Source: Cytophagaceae bacterium UBA6715 (GTDB lineage Bacteria > Bacteroidota > Bacteroidia > Cytophagales > Spirosomataceae). Taken from it: a stretch of 8,209 bases of DNA. Below are positions 1 through 5,917 of the stretch, piece by piece. Numbering within the stretch: the stretch's first letter is position 1; each line of letters opens with the position of its first letter. The stretch lies in NCBI GenBank assembly GCA_002454335.1, contig DKIP01000094.1, positions 1-8,209 on the forward strand, in the 5' to 3' direction. The notes beneath the pieces were generated by a model. The model was given only the letters and a program-made list of their open reading frames with translations. It made no database searches and was not told the DNA's origin. Position numbers and translations under genes: made by a program.

Positions 1-6
1 TTTTTT

Positions 7-606
7 TTACATCCCTTTCCGAACAATAATTTTCTTTGTAGCGACCGACCGGCCATCTATCGACAATTGATACAAATACATCCCGGAAGCAAAATCACGC
101 AAGGAAATACGCAATGTTTTTTGATCACGGTCAAGTGAAACCTCTTTTACTTGTTCACCAAGTACATTATAAAAGCCTAATCGCAAATCTTGATTCCCTA
201 CAACTTGATAATCAATATCCAGAAAATCACTCGCTGGATTAGGATAGGCATGCGAAACTTGAATACGATCATTGAAGAATAAGTAATTGGGATTGTTGCT
301 GTTCTCTTCGACCAATTTACGGTCTTGATTCTGCCCGACAATATTAGTAGTGGATGCTTTCGCAAAACTCGATTTCATGATTTGTGTGAGGTATGAATTC
401 TGCTTTAAATCAAGGTTTGTCTGCAAAGCAGGATTCACATGAAACGAACGTTTGGCCAATAATATGGGTAAATTCACGCGCTGTGCTGTTCGTTGAATAC
501 TTAGTCGAGATTTCGATTTCCCCTCATTTTGTGCATGCAAAAATACGGGGCTAAAAAAGCCAAGCAACAATGCGAAAATGAAAATATGACGTATAGCTTG
601 AATCAT
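7..606 (-). CDS. Small secreted protein with T9SS type A C-terminal sorting domain
   Basis: A 199-aa protein predicted to be exported by Sec and then by the type IX secretion system. Residues 1-26 form a signal peptide (hydrophobic run from about residue 8, ending H-A-Q). Residues 27-115 are polar and rich in N, Q, S and K, and I recognise no domain in them. Residues 117-199 match the type A sorting domain: the opening Y-P-N-P-A-S-D at 121-127, the strand with Y-N-V-L-G-E at 146-151, the F-A-S-G-M-Y motif at 172-177, and the closing basic strand K-K-I-I-V-R-K. The sorting domain directs transport across the outer membrane and is normally cleaved, so the mature product would be only about 90 residues. 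It lies 93 bp downstream of the OstA-like gene on the same strand. The sorting domain call is firm; the function of the cargo is unknown. ATG start at 606, TAA stop. Confidence 0.88.
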   Translation of the reverse strand: MIQAIRHIFIFALLLGFFSPVFLHAQNEGKSKSRLSIQRTAQRVNLPILLAKRSFHVNPALQTNLDLKQNSYLTQIMKSSFAKASTTNIVGQNQDRKLVEENSNNPNYLFFNDRIQVSHAYPNPASDFLDIDYQVVGNQDLRLGFYNVLGEQVKEVSLDRDQKTLRISLRDFASGMYLYQLSIDGRSVATKKIIVRKGM

Positions 607-622
607 AAGAAATTCGAATATT

Positions 623-630
623 CAAATGTA
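623..630 (-). promoter_or_regulatory. Candidate -7 box (TAnnTTTG) for the T9SS cargo gene
   Basis: The minus strand reads TACATTTG here, an exact match to the Bacteroidota -7 consensus TAnnTTTG. It lies 16 bp ahead of the ATG at 606, inside the 93-bp gap after the OstA-like gene. At the expected -33 position there is only a T-rich run (TTT) rather than a clear TTG, so the match is partial. It would give a very short leader and let the gene be transcribed separately from the OstA-like gene. The box alone occurs by chance several times per window this size. Confidence 0.35.
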
Positions 631-699
631 AGTCATTGTGGCTTAGAAAAAACACGACAATAGGTAAACGGTGAAAATCCAGTGACAAAAAGCCGAATT

Positions 700-2238
700 T
701 TAAGGTTTTTTAACAGCAGAGGCTTGCTGCACACGCTCCATCACCATCGGTAAAGTAATTTTTTCCTTCGACCGCCAATTAAAGCCATCCAAATACTCGA
801 GCTCTTCCTTCCACTCTTTGGGAGGTACGAACTTGGCTTCAGGTTTCGTAATAAACGAAATCTTATTGATTTTATTTTCTAGAAAAAAGAGATTCATCCG
901 ACTGCATTCGACGCGATTCAAGCCCGTTGTATTTTTTTGATCATCTACGACATAATAAACACTCTCTCCATTCCCATCCACTTGTACTTTCTTTAATCGG
1001 GAATCATCCGCAAAAAATACCCACATTTTGCGTCCTTTAATTTGATTGTAATGTGAGGCAGAGTCTTTGGAAATCACAAAGGAATGACCTCGCAAACGCA
1101 TCTCACGCATTTTTTGATTGGTCATGTACATCGAAACCGAATCTGCCTGTAATTGGGATTCATTCGTCCACAGCAAAGGCTTCTGGTAAAAGTGAATAAC
1201 TGAATCCTTGGTGTCATAACCGAGCGAATCGCATTTCCCAGAGAAGTCCGATTTATAGATCAACACATGTTTGTAGGCATACAATTTTCGTGTTGAGTCT
1301 GTCTTGTTTTGCATCGAAACCAAGGTATCAGCGGTCAAATACAAGGTATCTTTTTCGCCAATATTGCGCATTAGGGCATGCCCATAAACCCGTGTGATCC
1401 CCGTTTTCCCTGCATAACGACCATGATCACCCGTTAAAATTACCTTTTGTTTTTGGCTCAAAAATTCCACGCGTCCGCGCGCTACACCAATCTGTGTGGG
1501 GCTATCGTAAAACAAGGTATCAGCTGAAAGGATATATTCGTCGGTTTTAGCTGTAGACCGACCGGTAAAATTCGAAACTTTGGTCTGTGTATTGTAAAAG
1601 CCAGCATTCGTTAAAACAGTATCTTTCTTCGTGATAATTTCTGTAGGTGCTATAAAGTAGGCTTCTTTGGATGCAGTATTGTATTTGAGCGAATCCGCTT
1701 GCAACTTACCTCCTTCTTTATCAAACACACGCACTTTTTGTTTAAATAGAAAGTTTTTGGTCACCGTATTGTAGAATCCTTCACGGCTTGATAATGTTGA
1801 TTTTTTATCAATAATCTTGGCTCCAGAATGATAGATGGCCATCCGCGAATTCAAATCGTAGTCCAATTTATTTGTTGTCAAAACGATGGTATGATCATCT
1901 AATTTCACCTTCCCAGATATAAAAGCTTGACGATTATCACCCATATAAATAGCCGTATCCCCGGTAATTGTAACCGTATCCGCTTGTATGATTTTCACAT
2001 GTCCGTAGGCTTCCACATTGTTTGTCGAGCTATTTAGAACGGCTTGATCGCAAGCAAGCGTTGTGGTTCCTTGACGAAGAAACACCCGACCAATCAACGT
2101 TTTCCGCATAATTAAATCCTGCTGGATCCCATTGAGACTATCGGCACGAATGACCTCCAACTGGCTTTGTGCGAGCAGGCAAGCAGGAAGCATCAAAAAG
2201 AAAAAGAGGAATAATCCGTATTTTTGCCGCATGTTCAT
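700..2238 (-). CDS. OstA-like (LptA/LptD N-terminal-like) periplasmic protein
   Basis: A 512-aa protein of the OstA-like family of Bacteroidota, related to LptA and to the N-terminal periplasmic domain of LptD. In that pathway a beta-jellyroll bridge carries LPS from the inner to the outer membrane. Residues 1-24 are a signal peptide (hydrophobic F/L run, ending L-L-A-Q). The rest is beta-rich and repetitive: units with a D-[ST]-x-x-x-[YF]-like core recur at T-N-K-L-D-Y-D (122-128), A-D-S-L-K-Y-N (181-187), A-D-T-L-F-Y-D (239-245), C-D-S-L-G-Y-D (336-342) and A-D-S-V-S-M-Y (365-371). The C-terminal part with G-N-G-E-S-V-Y-Y (422-429) and F-V-P-P-K-E is typical of the Bacteroidota proteins. 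There is no LptD barrel, so it works with a separate outer-membrane partner. It is divergent from tilS across 51 bp. The ATG at 2238 is used; a second ATG two codons later is possible. The exact place in LPS transport is inferred. Confidence 0.85.
   Translation of the reverse strand: MNMRQKYGLFLFFFLMLPACLLAQSQLEVIRADSLNGIQQDLIMRKTLIGRVFLRQGTTTLACDQAVLNSSTNNVEAYGHVKIIQADTVTITGDTAIYMGDNRQAFISGKVKLDDHTIVLTTNKLDYDLNSRMAIYHSGAKIIDKKSTLSSREGFYNTVTKNFLFKQKVRVFDKEGGKLQADSLKYNTASKEAYFIAPTEIITKKDTVLTNAGFYNTQTKVSNFTGRSTAKTDEYILSADTLFYDSPTQIGVARGRVEFLSQKQKVILTGDHGRYAGKTGITRVYGHALMRNIGEKDTLYLTADTLVSMQNKTDSTRKLYAYKHVLIYKSDFSGKCDSLGYDTKDSVIHFYQKPLLWTNESQLQADSVSMYMTNQKMREMRLRGHSFVISKDSASHYNQIKGRKMWVFFADDSRLKKVQVDGNGESVYYVVDDQKNTTGLNRVECSRMNLFFLENKINKISFITKPEAKFVPPKEWKEELEYLDGFNWRSKEKITLPMVMERVQQASAVKKP
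2219..2226 (+). promoter_or_regulatory. Candidate -7 box (TAnnTTTG) for tilS
   Basis: The plus strand reads TATTTTTG, an exact fit to the Bacteroidota -7 consensus, lying inside the 5' end of the oppositely oriented OstA-like gene. Transcription would begin near 2233 and give a leader of about 57 nt before the tilS ATG at 2290. No TTG is found at the -33 spacing (the bases there are AAA), so support is weak. Confidence 0.25.
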
Positions 2239-2289
2239 CGCGAATCGTTAATTTCGCATCTTCAATTGAACGCGCAATTTACCAATTTT
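2239..2289. promoter_or_regulatory. Divergent intergenic region between the OstA-like gene and tilS
   Basis: These 51 bp separate two divergent start codons and should carry control elements for at least one of them. They contain a perfect 10-bp palindrome TTCAATTGAA (2261-2270). A shorter inverted repeat, GCGAA at 2240-2244 with TTCGC at 2253-2257, begins right at the OstA start codon. No full -33/-7 promoter pair is visible on either strand; TAATTTCG at 2249-2256 is one mismatch from TAnnTTTG. A regulatory role is inferred from position only. Confidence 0.35.
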
Positions 2290-3621
2290 ATGCTGGAAGA
2301 TTTCATCCATTTTATCCAAAAAGAGAATTTATTTCAACCCGAAGACAAAATCCTAATTGCTGTAAGCGGAGGAATCGATTCGATTGTTTTGGCCAAATTA
2401 TTTTCCTTGGCAAAATTCAACTTTGGAATTGCCCATGTGAACTTCAGTTTGCGTGGCGAAGAATCTTTAGCGGATGAATTATTTGTGAAGAAATTTGCCA
2501 AAACACTCAAGGTTGACTACCACAGCATTGTTTTTGACACAAAAGCCTTTGCAGAAAAAGAAAAGATTTCCACGCAGATGGCTGCACGATTGTTGCGCTA
2601 CAATTGGTTTGAGGAAATCCGCCAACAAGCAGGTTATCAATATATTGCGACGGCACATCATCAAATGGATAGTGCAGAAACAGTATTGATCAACTTAACG
2701 CGAGGGAGTGGTTTGGCGGGGTTCCACGGCATCCCCGTAAAAAATGGCCATATTATCCGACCGATGTTATTCGCCAATCAAGAACAAATATTCGATTTTG
2801 TGGTAGAGAAACATTTGGCATGGCGCGAAGATTCATCAAATGAATCCACGAAATACCAACGTAATTTCATCCGTCATGAAATCATGCCTAAGTTTCAAGA
2901 GCTCAATTCCACCTTTGATGAAACGATTGCACAAACGAGTGAACGCATCCGCGATATTGAATCCTGGATTCAAGAAGAATACGCGATGTGGCAAGAAGCA
3001 AATATTAAAAGCGACACCGCTAATAATTTATTTGTGCAATTGAACGCGAAGTCGGCCCGAGAAAAAGTCATGCAACAGCGCTGGCTCCAAAGTTTAGCTT
3101 TCAACGGTGACCAAATCGCTCAAATAACAAATCATCCAGCCGACAAGGTTGGTAAGATTTTCGAATCCCCGTTATATACCTTGAACATCGACCGAAACCA
3201 ATGGGTCTTAAGCCCAAAAGACCAGTCGGAATACAAACCCATCTTAGTTCAAGAAGAAGATGAGGTCATTGATTTAGGTACCCAGGAATTGCATATTTAT
3301 GTGGAAGAAAAAACGGCTGACTTCAAAGTGCCGACTGAAGCAAATATGGCATGTCTCGATGCTGATAGTTTAACGTTTCCGCTTGAAATCCGTAAGACAC
3401 AAGAAGGCGATTGGTTTTGCCCCCTAGGCATGAATTCTAAGAAGCTGATTTCTGATTTTTTGACAGATAAAAAAGTGGCATTAAACATCAAGAAGACCAC
3501 CTTATTAATGCTAAGCAAAGGTTCCGTGGCTTGGATTGTGGGTCACCGAATTGATAACCGATTCAAGGTTTCGGATAAAACGGAGACTGTGATGATTTTC
3601 GAATTAAAGTCTAAAACCTAG
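2290..3621 (+). CDS. tilS: tRNA(Ile)-lysidine synthetase TilS
   Basis: A 443-aa cytoplasmic enzyme that uses ATP and lysine to convert C34 of the CAU-anticodon tRNA(Ile) to lysidine, so that it reads AUA as isoleucine. The PP-loop S-G-G-I-D-S lies at residues 26-31. The second ATP-site motif, A-H-H-Q-M-D-S-A-E-T, is at 122-131. L-T-R-G-S-G-L-A-G at 136-144 and R-N-F-I-R-H at 191-196 are also typical of TilS. The C-terminal domain contains G-D-W-F-C-P-L-G at 373-380 followed by K-K-L-I-S-D-F-L. Length fits the family. The reading frame is open back to a TTG at 2224, but I chose the ATG at 2290 because it places the PP-loop about 25 residues in, as usual, and avoids overlapping the divergent OstA-like gene. 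Stop TAG at 3619-3621, immediately followed by a hairpin. This is the only plus-strand gene in the window. Confidence 0.95.
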   Translation: MLEDFIHFIQKENLFQPEDKILIAVSGGIDSIVLAKLFSLAKFNFGIAHVNFSLRGEESLADELFVKKFAKTLKVDYHSIVFDTKAFAEKEKISTQMAARLLRYNWFEEIRQQAGYQYIATAHHQMDSAETVLINLTRGSGLAGFHGIPVKNGHIIRPMLFANQEQIFDFVVEKHLAWREDSSNESTKYQRNFIRHEIMPKFQELNSTFDETIAQTSERIRDIESWIQEEYAMWQEANIKSDTANNLFVQLNAKSAREKVMQQRWLQSLAFNGDQIAQITNHPADKVGKIFESPLYTLNIDRNQWVLSPKDQSEYKPILVQEEDEVIDLGTQELHIYVEEKTADFKVPTEANMACLDADSLTFPLEIRKTQEGDWFCPLGMNSKKLISDFLTDKKVALNIKKTTLLMLSKGSVAWIVGHRIDNRFKVSDKTETVMIFELKSKT

Positions 3622-3622
3622 C

Positions 3623-3660
3623 TACCTTTGGCAAACCTGGTTTGAGGATTGCCAAAGGTA
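3623..3660. terminator. Perfect 12-bp hairpin between convergent tilS and DUF4835 genes
   Basis: TACCTTTGGCAA (3623-3634) is the exact reverse complement of TTGCCAAAGGTA (3649-3660), with a 14-nt loop. It starts one base after the tilS stop codon and lies 39 bp beyond the stop of the minus-strand DUF4835 gene, where a bidirectional terminator is expected. There is no U-run after the stem on the plus side (CGGGAGAAAA follows); on the minus side only a weak T-rich stretch follows. It may end transcription in both directions or protect the 3' ends of the messages. Confidence 0.65.
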
Positions 3661-3699
3661 CGGGAGAAAACCAACTTCGTTCCCCCTAAAACTGATAAT

Positions 3700-4608
3700 T
3701 TACCGGATTAATTTCCGATAACGCTCTGTACGAATTGGATCGAGCAAGCTCAAATAAGCAAAGGCCTGTTGGCGCTCAGAAACATCCGCCTCATCCAAAA
3801 TAGAAAAGATTTCTTCACTCTTCGCATCAAAAAACACACGAATACTCGCTGCACCGGGACGAATTTGATTAATCTGGCGAATCTGCATCAATAAATCTAA
3901 AATTCCCTTACGGGCCTCATCCGGCTTATCCTTGAAGGTGTCTAGATATAATCGATGATAAGTGTAATTCACATCGCGCATCCCCTGTATTTGCTGATTC
4001 ATCAAATTCTCGGAAATGGCAAAACGCGAACGAATATCCGAGGCATTCCCCCATCCCGTTCCCGAATTTTGGGCTAAATTCGTCAAATTCACCAATTTTT
4101 GCACAAAAGCCTCCCCCCCCCGTAAGCCCATCGAATCATAATGATAGGCCAACGACAAATAGGCATAATAAGCCATCAATGAACTCAAATTATCAATAAA
4201 ACTATTGTCATTGTAGGTGATTGGAGTTCCGAGTTGATACTTGAAATTGAAGTTTTTGTCCACCATATTCAATATAACGGTCTCATATGAGGTTCCAAAA
4301 ACAGGACGCAAAACTTGAATACGCGCATTGGCCTCAAAATCACCTTGAGAACTAGCTTTGGTCAACAAAAGATTGATATTGACTTTGATTTTCTCTTCAG
4401 GTGCAAAATTATCATTGGACCAACGGCGGTTGGACAAAAAATCTTGAAGTGTACGCTGAAGTTCGGAATAAATTTGCGAGGATCCCCGCTGCTGATCGAG
4501 CTGTAATTGCTCTATGTTAATCGTTACTGTTGCCTGTAGTTCTTGGGCTTTTAAGGCCCAAGAACCGAGACATAATATCACTAATAAAAGTATGCGAATA
4601 GATTTCAT
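3700..4608 (-). CDS. porD: DUF4835 family protein, PorD-like T9SS-associated protein
   Basis: A 302-aa exported protein. Residues 1-22 form a signal peptide (I-L-L-L-V-I-L core, ending K-A-Q), so the mature protein is periplasmic or outer-membrane associated. The mature part fits the DUF4835 family: an opening E-L-Q-A-T-V beta strand, a conserved middle with Y-D-S-M-G-L-R-G-G (157-165), and a C-terminal Y-R-K-L-I-R. From memory, proteins of this family are now named PorD and linked to type IX secretion; the biochemical role is not established and the symbol is provisional. It starts 21 bp after the rpoZ stop, so it is probably co-transcribed. In many Bacteroidota it follows rpoZ and coaBC and precedes recN; here coaBC is missing between them and recN does not follow. 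Codons 163-166 contain a run of nine G residues, which could be prone to slippage. Confidence 0.8.
   Translation of the reverse strand: MKSIRILLLVILCLGSWALKAQELQATVTINIEQLQLDQQRGSSQIYSELQRTLQDFLSNRRWSNDNFAPEEKIKVNINLLLTKASSQGDFEANARIQVLRPVFGTSYETVILNMVDKNFNFKYQLGTPITYNDNSFIDNLSSLMAYYAYLSLAYHYDSMGLRGGEAFVQKLVNLTNLAQNSGTGWGNASDIRSRFAISENLMNQQIQGMRDVNYTYHRLYLDTFKDKPDEARKGILDLLMQIRQINQIRPGAASIRVFFDAKSEEIFSILDEADVSERQQAFAYLSLLDPIRTERYRKLIR
4113..4121 (-). repeat. Poly-G tract (G9 on coding strand) in the DUF4835/porD gene
   Basis: Nine consecutive C residues on the plus strand give G9 in the coding strand, covering codons 163-166 (CGG GGG GGG GAG, R-G-G-E). Loss of one G would lead to a TGA about seven codons later, giving about 172 residues. 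Gain of one G opens a frame that runs about 60 codons to a TAA. It is the longest G/C homopolymer I see in the window. Confidence 0.9.
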
Positions 4609-4629
4609 ATGAAATCAAACGAAAAAAGA

Positions 4630-4956
4630 TTAGTTTTCGTCTGTTCCCGCTGTACGCGCTCTGAAATCAACTTTGTCAGCCAAAAACTCATCAATTGCAA
4701 TAGCACTTGGCTTTGGCATACGCTCATAATATTTTGAGATTTCAATCTGCTCACGGTTTTCAAAAATCTCTTCCAAGTTATCTACAGACGAAGCAAACTC
4801 AGATAATTTACCTGATAATTCCTCCTTCATTTTGCTAGAAATCTGACGAGCACGTTGTCCAATTATCGAAATGGACTCATATGTATTACCTGTCTTTGCA
4901 GCAATTTTATCTACATCACGCGTAATGATTGATGGATTGGTTTGGATCTTAGACAT
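4630..4956 (-). CDS. rpoZ: DNA-directed RNA polymerase subunit omega (Bacteroidota form)
   Basis: A 108-aa protein of the Rpb6/omega family, which helps assemble and stabilise RNA polymerase by clamping the beta' subunit. The N-terminal half has the family pattern: S-I-I-T-R-D at 9-14, then N-T-Y-E-S-I and the helix I-I-G-Q-R-A-R-Q-I-S at 31-40, which corresponds to the conserved R-R-A-R-Q helix of omega. The C-terminal part, Y-Y-E-R-M-P-K-P-S-A-I-A-I-D-E-F-L (76-92), is the extension found in Bacteroidota and is longer than the E. coli subunit. Start ATG at 4956. It follows bamD by 52 bp and precedes the DUF4835 gene by 21 bp. The bamD-rpoZ order is widely seen in the phylum and supports the call. 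Confidence 0.92.
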   Translation of the reverse strand: MSKIQTNPSIITRDVDKIAAKTGNTYESISIIGQRARQISSKMKEELSGKLSEFASSVDNLEEIFENREQIEISKYYERMPKPSAIAIDEFLADKVDFRARTAGTDEN

Positions 4957-4980
4957 CTCTTTGAATTTTAATTAAGGTTG

Positions 4981-4988
4981 CAAAAATA
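4981..4988 (-). promoter_or_regulatory. Candidate internal promoter box (TAnnTTTG) ahead of rpoZ
   Basis: The minus strand reads TATTTTTG, an exact match to the Bacteroidota -7 consensus, 24 bp upstream of the rpoZ ATG and within the 52-bp bamD-rpoZ gap, the largest gap in the leftward block. No clear TTG lies 19 bp further upstream. It could let rpoZ and the DUF4835 gene be expressed independently of bamD. Confidence 0.4.
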
Positions 4989-5008
4989 AGATATTTTTTT
5001 GAAATAAA

Positions 5009-5899
5009 CTATTGAGGACTCGTGGTCAATTTTGACGTATTCGACTTCTCTTTTTCTAATAAAGCTTTCTGCTCAGCCTCTAACTTGGCAATTCGTTCCA
5101 CTTCCTGATTACTCTTTTCGTACATCTTCTCAGCCGACTTTAAAAATGCACTTTGCGGATATTTATCCACTAATTCCAAATAGAACTTAGAAGCATCCGA
5201 ATAACGCTCTTTCTGCTTAGACTCGATTGTACTATTAGCCAAATCGAATTGTGCTAACACTTTCAAATAAGCCATTTCCTCATTATAATCCGAATCCGGG
5301 AAATCACGTTGAAAATTAGTAATCTCAATCACCGAAGACTTTAACGATGCTATATTGAATGGTGAAGTTTTGTGATATAACTTAGCTTTTTCATAGGCTT
5401 TACGCTCCAACTTACGCCGTAACTCCTTGATCATATTCGAGCATTCATCCTTGAATTTAGTTTCTGGATAATTGTTCAAATAACTCTGAAGCTCATTAAT
5501 GGCGGTTAGGGTCCCCGTTTGGTCCAAATTATAAGTTGGCGAATCTTTGTATAGCGAATAAGCCGACATATAAATAGCTTCTTCTGCATATTCACTTCGC
5601 GAAAAAACCTCATAAAATTTCTTAAAATGAGCATTTGCAACCGTATAATTACCCAAATTAAAATCACAATAGGCCTGGTAATAGGTCGCCATCTCTTGCG
5701 TGGAATCACCCTTCATTAAAGGAAGAATTTCATCAAACAAGATACTCGCCTTATCAAAATCTTTCTTTTTATAGTAGTCCACAGCCGCCTTATACTTCAC
5801 AGGCAAACTTGCACTCTTACGGAACTTCTCGAACTTACCACATGAACTCAATCCGAGCAATGCAATAAAACCAACTAGAATATAATTTTTCAATTTCAT
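5009..5899 (-). CDS. bamD: Outer membrane protein assembly factor BamD
   Basis: A 296-aa lipoprotein of the BamD/YfiO family, an essential component of the BAM complex that folds beta-barrel proteins into the outer membrane. The N-terminus is a lipoprotein signal peptide with lipobox L-S-S-C, so C20 should be lipidated. Residues 35-255 are helical tetratricopeptide-like repeats, with matches such as A-V-D-Y-Y-K-K-K-D-F at 39-48 and F-N-L-G-N-Y at 80-85. The stretch D-S-P-T-Y-N-L-D-Q-T at 119-128 followed by A-I-N-E-L-Q is typical of Bacteroidota BamD. The last 40 residues are highly charged (A-E-Q-K-A-L-L-E-K-E-K) and probably a coiled coil with a disordered tip. I chose the ATG at 5899 because it puts the signal peptide in register; a TTG three codons upstream is possible. 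It follows the ABC exporter by 18 bp and precedes rpoZ. Confidence 0.92.
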   Translation of the reverse strand: MKLKNYILVGFIALLGLSSCGKFEKFRKSASLPVKYKAAVDYYKKKDFDKASILFDEILPLMKGDSTQEMATYYQAYCDFNLGNYTVANAHFKKFYEVFSRSEYAEEAIYMSAYSLYKDSPTYNLDQTGTLTAINELQSYLNNYPETKFKDECSNMIKELRRKLERKAYEKAKLYHKTSPFNIASLKSSVIEITNFQRDFPDSDYNEEMAYLKVLAQFDLANSTIESKQKERYSDASKFYLELVDKYPQSAFLKSAEKMYEKSNQEVERIAKLEAEQKALLEKEKSNTSKLTTSPQ

Positions 5900-5917
5900 A
5901 AGCCTCAAATATACGGA

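Noticed and set aside
1..8. Run of eight T at the left edge
   Set aside because: On the minus strand this is an A-run overlapping the stop of the T9SS cargo gene; it is not a U-tract for that transcript, and too little sequence lies beyond it to judge.
482..486. L-S-V-G-Q (residue positions within the ABC exporter) as a degenerate signature motif
   Set aside because: The V in place of G is a common variant in this exporter family, and the other ATPase motifs, including the catalytic glutamate, are intact, so it does not suggest an inactive site.
2224..2289. Upstream extension of tilS to a TTG start at 2224
   Set aside because: It would add 22 residues not typical of TilS and overlap the start of the divergent OstA-like gene; the ATG at 2290 gives the usual distance to the PP-loop.
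2169..2477. Plus-strand open frame of about 100 codons overlapping the OstA-like start and tilS
   Set aside because: It overlaps two well-supported genes in other frames, and its translation has no recognisable domain; a shadow frame.
5160..5171. Sequence resembling a DnaA box (TTATCCACT)
   Set aside because: A single near-match inside bamD coding sequence, with no cluster of boxes or AT-rich unwinding region; not an origin.
5906..5913. TATATTTG on the minus strand ahead of bamD, an exact TAnnTTTG match
   Set aside because: It lies only 6 bp from the bamD ATG and overlaps the gap after the ABC exporter; there is no TTG at -33 spacing, and such boxes occur by chance several times in a window this size.
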